A stretch of 64,000 bases of DNA, taken from assembly GCA_963766175.1 (NCBI GenBank), contig CAVXZE010000017.1, forward strand, positions 1-64,000, in the 5' to 3' direction. The notes below the pieces were generated by a model. It saw nothing but the letters and a program-made list of their open reading frames with translations, did no database searches and had not been told where the DNA came from. The number at the start of each line of letters is the position of its first letter. Position 1 is the stretch's first letter. The translations under genes and the position numbers were made by a program. Source of the stretch: CAVXZE01 sp963766175 (GTDB lineage: Bacteria; Myxococcota_A; UBA9160; UBA6930). Shown in pieces: positions 8,290-17,086 of the stretch.

Positions 8290-10330
8290 GCGCGTTTGGT
8301 TGCGCTTGGTTGTCGCGGCGAGCGATTTATGGACAGCGCTCGTGGCACCGCTTCCATCGCACGAAGCGCGACCGCATCCGAACGAAGCGTCGCCCTCGTG
8401 CCATGCGGGCCGATCGGCTCTAGCTTCTTCCTCGGCGCCCCAACCCGGTCCCGGCCTGGGACCGCGTGGCCGAGTACGAGCGCCACGAGCCGGAGAAGGC
8501 TCTCCTTCATCAGGTCGTTCGCGAGCAGCTCGAAGGCTTCCTCGCGAGCGCTGCACACAGAGAGCAGCCCACTCCCCGCTTCGTCGAGCAGGAGCTTCGC
8601 GCCTTCCTTCGCTGTGGCGTGCTCGCGCACGGGTTCCTGCGCGTCCACTGCGACTCCTGTGGTCACGACCGCCTGGTCGCCTTCTCGTGCAAGCGCCGTG
8701 GCTTCTGTCCCTCGTGCGGCGGGCGCCGGATGGCGGATACGGCGGCGCATCTGGTCGATCGAGTGCTACCCGAGGTGCCGATTCGGCAGTGGGTACTCAC
8801 GCTCCCTTACTCGCTCCGCTACCGCTGTGCATACGACGCAAAGCTCGCGAGCGAGGTCTTGCGCGCGTTCATCCGCTCACTGTTCGCGGAGCTTCGCAGG
8901 CGTGCGCGGAACCGATGGGCCGAGCGGGCGGAGCAGTGCGGCGCCGTGACCTTCATCCAACGCTTCGGATCCGCGCTCAACCTGAACATGCACTTCCACA
9001 CGCTCGCCCTGGATGGCGTCTATACCTATCCTCTCGATCATGGCCGGCCCGGTCGCTTCCTCCCCCTGCCGCCGCCCGAGTCGAACGAGGTCGGCCACGT
9101 GCTGGGCGGCGCTGCGCGGCGCATCCAGCGCGTGATCGAGGCACGCCATGCCGACGACGAGGACGCGCTGGCCCGCGAGGAGCCGCTGCTGGCTCTGCTC
9201 GCCGCAGCATCGCTGCGAGCGCGCATTGCGACCGGCACCCACCGCGGCGAGCCATGGCGACGTCTCGGGGATCACGTCGAGCCGCGCGACATCAGAGAGT
9301 CGGCTTCCGATCCCGAGGCCTCCGATCGCGTCCCCCAGCACGGCGGCATGAGCCTGCACGCCGAGGTCGCCGTTCCCGCGCGCGACCGGCAACGCCTTGA
9401 GCGGCTCTGCCGGTACGTCGCTCGCCCCCCGCTCGCCAGCGAGCGACTCGAGGAGCGCCCGGATGGGAGGCTCGCGCTGCGCCTCAAGACCCGCTGGCGC
9501 GACGGAACCACCCACATCCTGATGGAGCGCAGCGAGCTCATCGAGCGACTGGTGCCACTGATCCCCCCACCGCGCGCCCATCAGGTGCGCTACCACGGAG
9601 TCCTCGCACCGAGCGCGAGCATGCGGGACTGGGTCGTGCCGGGCCGACCCGTGCGGCCATCGGACGAGGGGTCGACGGCGGGCGATCCGGACGGCTCGCC
9701 GGCGCAGGCCGGTGGTTCGCAGTGGAGTCCAGCCCTGCCGTCCTCGCCTTCAGCGAAGGGTCCACCGAGCAACGAGGCACATCGACCGCTCGGCCCCTCC
9801 GGCGAGCCCGATGCACCGGCGGCACCGGGCGAGACGAGCGACCCGCCCCGTGGCACCCCCTGCCAGCATCGAGGCCGGATGTGCTGGGCCGCCCTGCTCC
9901 AGCGCGTCTTCGAGATCGACGCGCTCCGATGCCCCGGCTGCGGCTCAACGATGCGTCTCATCGCGGCCATCGAGGACCCGGGCGTTGCCCGCCGCATCCT
10001 CGAGTGCCTGAACCTGCCGGCGCGTGCGCCGCCTGTGGGCGAAGTCACCGGCCGAGAGGACGATCCTCCCGATCTGGAAGACGACTGGCACTCTCGACCA
10101 GTCGACCGGCTACGACGAGCCGTAGCTCATCGACATCACCCCGGACGTCCCGAGGGCCCCATGCACGCAGGGCACGTCCAGCCGACGGCGCGGGACCCCC
10201 GCGCGCCGTGCCACCCCCACCGGCGCAGCGCGCCCAGCTTGAAGGCGCCCCGGCCCGGACTCCCCGTAGGGGTTTGACATAACGCCCATACCCGGACCTT
10301 GCGCAGATTCCCAGCTTGGATTTCCTATCT
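8290..10330 (+). mobile_element. IS91-family insertion element (limits approximate)
   Basis: The element contains the transposase gene and ends on the right where the carboxyltransferase homology begins, at about 10331. The left limit lies somewhere between the tRNA-like repeat (8245) and the transposase start (8466). IS91 elements move by one-ended rolling circle and lack terminal inverted repeats, so I could not fix the ends more exactly. Confidence 0.6.
8466..10277 (+). CDS. IS91-family HUH transposase (Zn-ribbon plus Y2-type domain)
   Basis: A 603-residue protein from GTG 8466. The N-terminal zinc-binding domain carries C62xxC65 and C75...C81xxC84 (SCKRRGFCPSCGGRR). The catalytic HUH motif is MHFHTLALDGV with H177 and H179, and the nucleophile region is LCRYVARPP with Y317. 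Residues about 400-470 are a low-complexity Pro/Gly/Ser stretch, followed by a second Cys pair (ALRCPGCGSTMRLIAAIEDP, about 490-508). The last ~60 residues look non-homologous. It nicks one DNA strand and moves by rolling circle. It appears intact, so the element may still be active. Confidence 0.88.
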   Translation: MAEYERHEPEKALLHQVVREQLEGFLASAAHREQPTPRFVEQELRAFLRCGVLAHGFLRVHCDSCGHDRLVAFSCKRRGFCPSCGGRRMADTAAHLVDRVLPEVPIRQWVLTLPYSLRYRCAYDAKLASEVLRAFIRSLFAELRRRARNRWAERAEQCGAVTFIQRFGSALNLNMHFHTLALDGVYTYPLDHGRPGRFLPLPPPESNEVGHVLGGAARRIQRVIEARHADDEDALAREEPLLALLAAASLRARIATGTHRGEPWRRLGDHVEPRDIRESASDPEASDRVPQHGGMSLHAEVAVPARDRQRLERLCRYVARPPLASERLEERPDGRLALRLKTRWRDGTTHILMERSELIERLVPLIPPPRAHQVRYHGVLAPSASMRDWVVPGRPVRPSDEGSTAGDPDGSPAQAGGSQWSPALPSSPSAKGPPSNEAHRPLGPSGEPDAPAAPGETSDPPRGTPCQHRGRMCWAALLQRVFEIDALRCPGCGSTMRLIAAIEDPGVARRILECLNLPARAPPVGEVTGREDDPPDLEDDWHSRPVDRLRRAVAHRHHPGRPEGPMHAGHVQPTARDPRAPCHPHRRSAPSLKAPRPGLPVGV

Positions 10331-11003
10331 GCGGGCCGGTCACGAACATGTAGGAGGAGTCCTCGACCATGAAGGTAAAGTCCGTCATGGACGGGCTGTA
10401 CACCGCCCCACCCGCGCAGGGACCCATGATGCAGGAGATCTGCGGGATCACGCCGCTCGCCATTACGTTGCGGTTGAAGATCTCGCCGTAGGCGGCCAGG
10501 GCATCGACGCCCTCCTGGACGCGAGCCCCACCAGAGTCGTTGAGCCCGATCACGGGCGCTCCGACTCGCACCGCGTGATCCATGACCTTGCTGATCTTCT
10601 CGGAGTGGGCTTCGCCGAGCGAGCCGCCGACCACCGTGAAGTCCTGGCTGAAGACGAACACCTCGCGGCCCTGGATCGTCCCGTGGCCGGTCACGACTCC
10701 GTCTCCGGGGTACTCCTTCTCACCCCCCAGGTGGCCGCCACGGCCGGCCTTGAGCATGTCGAACTCCTCGAACGATCCCTCGTCGAGAAGAAGGTCGAGC
10801 CGCTCCCGTGCGGTGAGTTTTCCTCTCTCGTGTTGGGCCGAGATGCGAGCGGCTCCACCACCCTCCCGGGCGGTGTCCCGCATGCGCTGAAGGCTCAACA
10901 GGTTGTCGTCTGCAGAGGAAACGAAGGACTCATCTTCACTGCCGCGGTCCGTCGAGGACGGACCGCGCTCGCCGGCCTCGCGCCGCGATGACTCCTCGCT
11001 CAT
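10331..11003 (-). pseudogene. Acyl-CoA carboxylase carboxyltransferase (PccB/AccD type), 3' truncated
   Basis: The ATG at 11003 starts a clear carboxyltransferase N-terminal half. Landmarks are HERGKLTARERLDLLLDEGSF, FSQDFTVVGGSLGEAHSEKI, GLNDSGGARVQEGVDALA and the oxyanion-hole motif GPCAGGAVYSPS. Homology stops after YMFVTGP at about 10331, where IS91 sequence begins. The downstream codons to 10110 are not family-like. The C-terminal half is not found elsewhere in the window. The normal enzyme carboxylates propionyl- or acetyl-CoA. This copy retains the acyl-CoA half only and is surely inactive. Confidence 0.85.
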
Positions 11004-11070
11004 CGGCTACCGCTCCGACGCCCCGAAATCAGCATTCCTCTCACGATCGAGCCCATTCTACCCCAATCGC

Positions 11071-11390
11071 GGGGGAGCTGCTTCGGGGATCTCTCTGCTC
11101 GTCCTGGCGAGGATTGGCCGCTGCATTGCAGCGCCCGACGGGCGCACTGCGAGGGTGCGGAGCTGAAGGGCCCTCGGGGACGCGCGCGACCGTGGGTGTT
11201 CGCCGCAGGAGCGCGATTGTGAGGAGCCGGCCTGCGCTGGAAATGGCGGAGAGCGCGCTGCCTCGGTCGCTCTTCGAACTCTTCTCGAGTCACCCAGGCG
11301 GCGAACCGCCGCCGGCGTCACCATCTGGAGGCAGGCTTCCGCCAGCATCGGAACCGTCACCACCAGGTCCGAGACCACCGCCGCCGGTCG
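11071..11390 (-). pseudogene. MFS transporter remnant with internal deletion (copy of the 18.7-20.0 kb gene)
   Basis: Two pieces of the MFS gene at 18685-20046 recur here. Positions 11071-11250 match its 3' end (about 18704-18870), and 11288-11385 match its N-terminal part (about 19818-19915, VPMLAxACLQMVTPAAVR). About 900 bp between them are missing and the pieces are out of frame. This is a decayed duplicate and not a functional gene. Confidence 0.75.
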
Positions 11391-11468
11391 AGGGCTTGCG
11401 CCGAATTGTCGCGGACCGCTCCGCATCTGCAGCGAGCGATTCCCAGCCGGTTCCCTAAGATTGCTTCC

Positions 11469-12698
11469 ATGGCTCGGCGAATCCGCGACATTTCCGCAAT
11501 GCGGGCAACCTACGACAAGAACCGCAGGGCGTACCTTACGGCCTTGCGTGACTTCCATGGGAGGGTGCGGACTCTTCTCGCCAGGGAAGGACTGCACGCG
11601 ATCATCACTTATCGGGTCAAGGAGTTCGACAGCTACGTGGGCAAACTCGCGCGTCTGCGCAAGTCGCAAGCCCACGGCCAGATCCTCGTGCGAGATCTCC
11701 TCGGGCTCCGCGTTGTCTGCCCTTTCTTGGACGAGACCGAACGGGTTCAGGAACTCCTGGTCAAGCACTTCCCGGTCGCAGAAGTCGAACGCAAGGGCGT
11801 GAACCTGTCGCTCGCTGAGTTTGGATACGAGTCGGTCCATCTTCTTGTTCGGCTGCCAGAGGGAACTCCATCGAAGCTCCTACCGCACACCAAGCGGCTT
11901 TGTGAGGTACAGCTATCCACGATTCTGCAGGACGCCTGGGCTCGAATCGAGCATGAACTCGTCTACAAGGCCGATCGCTCCGTTCCAAAGTCCGCCATCC
12001 GTCGAAAGCTCGCGGCCGTGAGTGCGACTCTTACGCTCGCAGATGTGGTCTTTCAAGAGGCCCGAGACGACCTAGCCGAATTGCATGATCAGGGCGTCCG
12101 GCGCCGCGAGAGTGCGAAGAGCTTCGTCTTCGACGATGGAGCGATGCCCCTCGCGGCATCATCGCGAGAGCTGTCGCGGGTTGCCAGGCGGCATCGATCG
12201 CTCCGTGATCCGAAGAGTAGCGATCTGGAGAGCCTCATCGTCGAGGCTCTACAGGCTCACAGCACCGGCGATCTCGACAAGGCAATCCAGCTCTACAGCC
12301 ACGTACTGCGCCTGCGGCTTCCGAACGGAGGCATTCGTTCGATGATCTACAACCATCGAGGGATTGCCTATCTTACGCTCTCTCAGCCGGCCCGGTCCAT
12401 CCGAGACTTCACGAGTGCCGTGCGCTGGAACGCGGAGAACTGCCGAGCGTACTTCAACCGAGGTCTCGCCTACCGCTCCCTCGGGAAGCCTGTGATGGCG
12501 CTGCGCGAGTTCAGGCGCGCGGCGGACGCGCACGAGGTCGAGGCAAACGCCCACTATGCGATAGCGCAGGTCTTGGCCGAGCTGGGGAGACAAAGGGAGG
12601 CCCGCCGCGAGTGCGATAGGGCCCTTGCGTTGAACCCGAAACTCCGAGGCGCAAAGGACCTCAAGGAATACCTCCAGTCGAGCGAGGGTCGACGCTGA
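11469..12698 (+). CDS. RelA/SpoT-domain (p)ppGpp synthetase-like protein fused to TPRs
   Basis: A 409-residue protein from ATG 11469. Residues about 20-205 form a RelA/SpoT nucleotidyltransferase domain. Visible motifs are TYRVKEFDSYVGKLARLRK (48-65), the metal-binding DLLGLR (76-81), GYESVHLLV (119-127) and CEVQLSTILQDAWARIEHE (145-163, with E146 and Q148). No HD hydrolase, TGS or ACT domain is present, so it is built like a small alarmone synthetase. Residues about 254-400 are three or more TPR-like helical repeats. It would transfer pyrophosphate to a nucleotide, or to RNA as some toxic relatives do. The TPRs probably bind a partner or sense a signal. It sits alone among gene remnants with no obvious antitoxin. 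Confidence 0.82.
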   Translation: MARRIRDISAMRATYDKNRRAYLTALRDFHGRVRTLLAREGLHAIITYRVKEFDSYVGKLARLRKSQAHGQILVRDLLGLRVVCPFLDETERVQELLVKHFPVAEVERKGVNLSLAEFGYESVHLLVRLPEGTPSKLLPHTKRLCEVQLSTILQDAWARIEHELVYKADRSVPKSAIRRKLAAVSATLTLADVVFQEARDDLAELHDQGVRRRESAKSFVFDDGAMPLAASSRELSRVARRHRSLRDPKSSDLESLIVEALQAHSTGDLDKAIQLYSHVLRLRLPNGGIRSMIYNHRGIAYLTLSQPARSIRDFTSAVRWNAENCRAYFNRGLAYRSLGKPVMALREFRRAADAHEVEANAHYAIAQVLAELGRQREARRECDRALALNPKLRGAKDLKEYLQSSEGRR

Positions 12699-12898
12699 GG
12701 CCTCCTCCCAAGCCTCGGCCTCGCCGAAGAGGGCGAAACTCTTGACGATCGCCATCTGATCCGTGCTATGGATCCAAGCCGGTCCAGGGGCCTGGGATCG
12801 AGGTCCATGAGAAACTCGGGATCAACCCGGTGAGAAGTGACAGCTCATGATTCCTTGCCAAACCATTCGACTATTTCGAACGTTCTACGACTAATTAT

Positions 12899-13050
12899 CT
12901 ATTGTCCATGTTCGCCGGGGCGTGCTTGACTTCTCCCGTGCGAAAGGAGCGGTGGGCTGGCAAATTGCGGCTCCTTGAACTCGTCGTAGAGGCACTGCGC
13001 GATGGCCATGGTGGTGTCGAGGCGGATCAGATCGGTGAGGGCGAGGGGGC
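12899..13050 (-). pseudogene. C-terminal fragment of 3-hydroxyacyl-CoA dehydrogenase
   Basis: One minus-strand frame reads GPLALTDLIRLDTTMAIAQ then CLYDEFKEPQFASPPLLS, the signature C-terminal helix region of 3-hydroxybutyryl-CoA dehydrogenases. It ends at a TAG at 12899. Upstream of about 13050 the similarity is lost, so only some 50 codons remain. It is a remnant of fatty-acid or butanoate metabolism, like the truncated carboxyltransferase nearby. Confidence 0.65.
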
Positions 13051-13109
13051 CTCTGGATGCGGCTGCACCTCCGCAATGGATCGGCTACGGAGAGAGGGCG
13101 GCCTGTCGG

Positions 13110-14063
13110 TCAGCCGCGGATGATCACGAACGCGAGGTAGCCGCCGTACACCAGAAGGAAGGTAGCGCCCTCCCACCGTTCGATGGTATTCCGTCGCCCG
13201 ACAACCACTGCGACGAGCAGGAGCACGCTCGAGAAGATGACCACGAGGATGTCCGTATTACTCACGACATCAAAGGAAAGCGGCCTGATCAGCGCGCTCA
13301 GGCCAAGTACCCACAAGAGATTGAAGATATTCGAGCCGATCGCGTTTCCGACCGCGATGTCCGCTTTGCCGCGAAATGCCGCCACCCCCGACGCAGCAAG
13401 CTCCGGCGCTGAAGTGCCGACCGCCACGATGGTGAGCCCAACGAGCGATTCGCTGACGCCCAGTCCTTCACTCATCGCCAGGGCTCCATCCACCACCCAG
13501 TACCCGCCAAGAGCCAACCCGACGACTCCCGCAGACACACGACTCCACGCAGCTCCGGCGGACCCCTTGCCCAAAGAGCCTCTGGCAGAGACGCCATTGC
13601 GTCCGGATTCGCGGTAGACATAGCCGAGAAACAAAGCAAAGAAGGCAATGAGGATGACAGCATCCAAGCGGCTGATAATGAGGATATGTCTTTGGTCGAA
13701 CAGCGCAGCGTTGGCCAGGAAGGCGACCAGGAGCGTTGCGGTCAACGAAGAAGGGATCTCCGAGAGAAGAGTGCTGTCCTGAATGCGAAGCGGACGGATT
13801 ACTGCGCTGAGACCGAGGATGAGAAGAACGTTCGCGATGTTGCTTCCAAGCACGTTCCCGATCGCCAGCTCTGAGCTTCCCTCAGCGCTTGCAAAGACGT
13901 TCACGACGAGTTCGGGAAGCGAGGTTCCGGCCGAGACCACTACGAGACCCACTGCCAGCTCCGACACGCCAGATCGCCGTGCCAGCGCCGACCCACCCTC
14001 CACAAGGAGGTCGGCTCCTTTGAGGAGCAGCACGAATCCCAGGGCAAACAGCAGGTAGACCAT
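13110..14063 (-). CDS. Na+/Ca2+ exchanger of the CaCA family (YrbG type)
   Basis: 317 residues from the ATG at 14063 (MVYLLFALGFVLLLKGADLL). It has the two inverted alpha-repeats of the family: GTSLPELVVNVFA with GNVLGSNIANVLLILG in the first half, and GTSAPELAASGVA with GNAIGSNIFNLLWVLG in the second. Each repeat has about five transmembrane helices, joined by a short cytoplasmic loop (GRNGVSARGSLGKGSAG). It should exchange Ca2+ for Na+ or H+ at the inner membrane. The start at 14090 would add nine non-family residues. A NhaR-type regulator is the next gene upstream on the same strand, which fits sodium-responsive control. Confidence 0.9.
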   Translation of the reverse strand: MVYLLFALGFVLLLKGADLLVEGGSALARRSGVSELAVGLVVVSAGTSLPELVVNVFASAEGSSELAIGNVLGSNIANVLLILGLSAVIRPLRIQDSTLLSEIPSSLTATLLVAFLANAALFDQRHILIISRLDAVILIAFFALFLGYVYRESGRNGVSARGSLGKGSAGAAWSRVSAGVVGLALGGYWVVDGALAMSEGLGVSESLVGLTIVAVGTSAPELAASGVAAFRGKADIAVGNAIGSNIFNLLWVLGLSALIRPLSFDVVSNTDILVVIFSSVLLLVAVVVGRRNTIERWEGATFLLVYGGYLAFVIIRG

Positions 14064-14349
14064 CGGCGCGCCTCTCTCCCTCGTACCCAAGCGCCTCGAT
14101 TTGGGCTCACGTTAGCTTATCTCGCTCTGGCGGGGATTGCAGGACCGCTTCGCGCCCCGTTGCACTGCGCCCCGCACCCCAATCTTGGCAAATCGAAAAT
14201 TCAATGAGATGCAATCGGGAATTTCGAATCCGCGCACCAGGATCTTGCACATGGCACCCTGTCCATGCTCATGTCGAGATGAATTCCGGTACGCGCTGGC
14301 TGGAGCGTCGCCACGCTCCGCAGAAGAATACGTAGCCTTCGCCTCGAGG
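14064..14349. other. Intergenic region between nhaR and the exchanger
   Basis: 286 bp with a locally lower GC content. An imperfect inverted repeat (TCGAAAATTC near 14190 and GGAATTTCGA near 14218) could be a regulator site for the exchanger gene. No ORF here resembles a protein. Confidence 0.3.
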
Positions 14350-15261
14350 TCACCCGGTGGTGTTGCGAAAGAGCTCGGACCGTGCCGCCTCTGAGATCGC
14401 GCGAACGGCCGGGTGAGTGATCCGCCTCTCAACCGAGACAGCGTAGAAGCGCTCTTTCACCTCGGTGGTTCGCCCGATGGCGTTGACGCCGTACTGCTTC
14501 TTGACCTGCGCTTCGATGGCTGTCGGAGCCTGAAACACGCCGATGCCGGCACCACCAAACACCTTGAGGAGGGCCGTGTCCTCGAACTGCGCAGCGAGCT
14601 GCGGCGCGATCTTGAGCTTCTTGAACCACAGCTCGAGAGCGTTTCGCAGCGTCGTATTCGGTGTCGGTAGGAGAATGGGCGCCTGATCCAGGGAGCGCGG
14701 GAAACCGTGACGGTAGCGCGCGGCGAGCGGCTTCGTACCGAAGAAGGTGACGCCGGAGTCGCCGAGCAAGTGGTTGTAGGCCCGGACGCTCAGTCCAGGA
14801 CCGATGGGTGCGTCGGTCAGGACGAGGTCGAGCGAAAAAGTCGCGAGCTGGGCGATGAGGCGTTCGGTCTGACCCTCGACGCAGGAGATTTCCACCGGCT
14901 CCGGCAGGGCGAGGGCCGGTTTGAGCAGCTCATAGGCGATGAGCTTCGGCACCGCGTCCGCTAGGCCCACCTTCAAGCGAGCGGGGCGGCGGGGCGAACG
15001 GTTCTTTACCGTGTCGAGGAGCTCGTTACCGAGAGAGAAGATTTCATCCGCGTAGCGAAAGACGACCTGGCCCACCTCGGTCAGCACCAGCCGGCGGCCG
15101 CGGCGCTCGAAGAGCTTCTCGCCCAGCCTGTCTTCGAGTGTCTTGACCTGGCCGCTGATCGTGGGCTGCGCCAGGCGCAGGACCCCGCTCGCCTGAGACA
15201 CGCTCCCCTCGCGCGCAACCGTCCAGAAGTAGAAGAGGTGGTGATAGTTGAGCCATTCCAT
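14350..15261 (-). CDS. nhaR: LysR-family regulator, NhaR type
   Basis: 303 residues from ATG 15261 (MEWLNYHHLFYFWTVAREGSV); an upstream TTG at 15270 is less likely. The N-terminal winged HTH is clear (ASGVLRLAQPTISGQVKTLE, about 25-44), followed by a LysR effector-binding domain (GLADAVPKLIAYELLKPAL and FEDTALLKVFGGAGIGVF). NhaR activates antiporter and other stress genes in response to Na+. The exchanger gene lies 286 bp downstream on the same strand and is the obvious candidate target. Confidence 0.85.
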   Translation of the reverse strand: MEWLNYHHLFYFWTVAREGSVSQASGVLRLAQPTISGQVKTLEDRLGEKLFERRGRRLVLTEVGQVVFRYADEIFSLGNELLDTVKNRSPRRPARLKVGLADAVPKLIAYELLKPALALPEPVEISCVEGQTERLIAQLATFSLDLVLTDAPIGPGLSVRAYNHLLGDSGVTFFGTKPLAARYRHGFPRSLDQAPILLPTPNTTLRNALELWFKKLKIAPQLAAQFEDTALLKVFGGAGIGVFQAPTAIEAQVKKQYGVNAIGRTTEVKERFYAVSVERRITHPAVRAISEAARSELFRNTTG

Positions 15262-15484
15262 GCTTCCCAATCTCCAGGAGAGCTGGTGGTTCGGGGAGAC
15301 CCATCCGGTAGTCTAGACGATTCGAAAATCCCGAATACTGTACCATAAAGTATCCATTATTCCTATCGTTCGGGATCTGTTTCACTCTGCCCGCGTGGAG
15401 CCCAGGCCGCTGCGATCGACGGGTAGAGGTGGGATGAACCGCCGCCGCGCCGGCGGGGGACGAGAAAGGAACGAAAGCCCCTCA

Positions 15485-15637
15485 ATGATGCCAATGCTCC
15501 GTGAACTTTGGGCCTTCATGCGAGTCCGAAAGGAGTGGTGGCTGGGACCGATCTTCGCCACGATGATTCTCCTCTCCGCGGTCATCGTGCTCACGGAAGG
15601 GTCGGCGGTTGCCCCCTTCATCTACGCACTTTTCTAA
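15485..15637 (+). CDS. DUF5989-type small membrane protein
   Basis: A 50-residue protein (MMPMLRELWAFMRVRKEWWL, then one transmembrane helix, then EGSAVAPFIYALF). This is the characteristic pattern of DUF5989 single-span proteins, which end in APFIYxLF. The start could also be the next ATG at 15488 or 15494. In other genomes these proteins lie beside carbamoyltransferase and SxtJ-like genes; neither is seen here, so this copy appears orphaned. Its function is unknown. Confidence 0.75.
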   Translation: MMPMLRELWAFMRVRKEWWLGPIFATMILLSAVIVLTEGSAVAPFIYALF

Positions 15638-15863
15638 GGAGTTCGAACCGTGGCGGGGAAGTGATGAAGTCAGGCTCTACGGCTTCGAGCCGCGCGGTCT
15701 CACGCGCGTGTACCTATACCGGGGGCACTAGCCGGTCCCTCGCCAGAACTCGTTCTCCGCGAACACGCTCAGCTCTCCATAGGGAAGGATTCGAGCACGA
15801 ACCGAGGCCTGTCCCAGATCATCGGAAGCGAATCATGGGGTGAGGTGTCGTGCATTTGCGCGC

Positions 15864-16883
15864 TCAGTGCGCCCCGGAAATGGCGATCCCGCGTAGGAGA
15901 GTCTCGAGCAGATCGACTCCCGTCAGCACGCGCTTCTCGTGATCGCTCCATAGCAGGACGAGATCTGGGTGGAGGGATTGGCCACCGGGCCGTCGCGAGC
16001 GCAGCTGGAGGTCGCTCAGGACGGCTTCGAGCTTTGTCGTCGGATCTGTAATGACGAGCGGTTCGTGACAAAACTCGGAGGGATCGACGGGCGGCGGTTC
16101 CATCAGCAGGGCACGCAGAAAGGTATTTGCGTTCAGTACCAGTCGCGGCCGGGCCCGCTCATCGGTGATGACAACCCACTTGCGCCGGGAACGATGGATG
16201 GCTTGGAGGAAGGGATCGGAGCGAGTCGCCTTGATTGCCGGGAACCGAGCTTTGCGATCTGCGAAGGGGAGCGACAGGATCGAGTCGGGGTGGAGAATTT
16301 CCGCTTCCTCGTCGAGGCTCCGGTCATCGAGAGCGAGGAAGTTGAGTGCACCACGACCCTCGACATGGCTCACGTCGGAGCTGTCTTCGAGAATGTGCAA
16401 CTTGAGGATCTCGCGTAGGTCACCCTCTCGAAAAAGCCCCAGCCCTTCCTTACCCACCAGCTTGTCGAGCAGGCGAGCCGTTGGCCATGCGACCGGCAGA
16501 AGGATTGTGCGGTAGAAACGGAGGAGGGGATCCAGGGCGCCTCCCACGACATACGCGTGCCGCGAGATATACGCCTGGGGGAAGATCTCCCCGAAGAGAG
16601 TGATGCCGATGGTTGAGACGGAGAAGGCCATGACGCCCGTAAGAATCGAGTCGGCTAGCAATGCCAACAGCGTGTTGACAGCGACGTTGCCCCAGAGAAT
16701 CGTGGTCAAGAGCAGGTGGAAGTCCTCGCGAAGCGCAAGGATGCGCTGCGCTCCCCGGTCTCCGCCTATTGCTGCAACCTGAAAGTGAAGCCGACTCGGT
16801 CCAAGCATGCCGAGATTCAATCCCGAGAACATCGCCGATTGACTCAGGCAGAGAGCCATGCCGATCCACGTCGCCCAGTTCAC
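15864..16883 (-). CDS. CNNM/DUF21 membrane protein with CBS-like cytoplasmic part
   Basis: About 339 residues from GTG 16883. The N-terminal half is a CNNM (DUF21) membrane domain: three to four helices with MFSGLNLGMLGPSRLHFQ, NVAVNTLLALLADSILTG and TLFGEIFPQAYISRHA. The C-terminal part (from about 190) is a degenerate CBS-pair-like region, including RKWVVITDERARPRLVLNAN. CNNM/CorC proteins handle Mg2+ or other divalent-cation export. The GTG overlaps the stop of a universal-stress-protein fragment (GTGA), which supports this start. The CBS region is poorly conserved, so nucleotide sensing is uncertain. Confidence 0.78.
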   Translation of the reverse strand: MNWATWIGMALCLSQSAMFSGLNLGMLGPSRLHFQVAAIGGDRGAQRILALREDFHLLLTTILWGNVAVNTLLALLADSILTGVMAFSVSTIGITLFGEIFPQAYISRHAYVVGGALDPLLRFYRTILLPVAWPTARLLDKLVGKEGLGLFREGDLREILKLHILEDSSDVSHVEGRGALNFLALDDRSLDEEAEILHPDSILSLPFADRKARFPAIKATRSDPFLQAIHRSRRKWVVITDERARPRLVLNANTFLRALLMEPPPVDPSEFCHEPLVITDPTTKLEAVLSDLQLRSRRPGGQSLHPDLVLLWSDHEKRVLTGVDLLETLLRGIAISGAH

Positions 16884-17041
16884 GACAACAGACTCTCGGC
16901 GCCGGGCCCGATGCGTTCGGGAACCGATGTGTCCGGGTCTACTGCCGCCAGGACCCGACCGTATCGAGGGCTCCGCGAGGACTCGATGAGCCAGACAGGA
17001 CAGGTGCACGCTGGCACAAGGTGCGGGGACATCTTCCCGAA
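16880..17041 (-). pseudogene. Universal stress protein fragment
   Basis: The frame reads FGKMSPHLVPACTCPVWLIE, then RYGRVLAAVDPDTSVPERIG. It aligns with the middle of the tandem Usp gene next door (MHLFRKCPVPVWIVK...RIRRVLAAVDP), covering about 50 codons only. It stops exactly at the start of the CNNM gene (GTGA). I read it as the remains of a second Usp gene that was once coupled to the CNNM gene. Confidence 0.6.
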
Positions 17042-17086
17042 CAACAACGGGTCACAGGTCATCGGTTCACCTGGTCGCATTCTCGC

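Noticed and set aside
8172..8750. Minus-strand frame containing GGADGTRTRG
   Set aside because: It is again a translated tRNA-like end plus antisense of the transposase. Not a protein.
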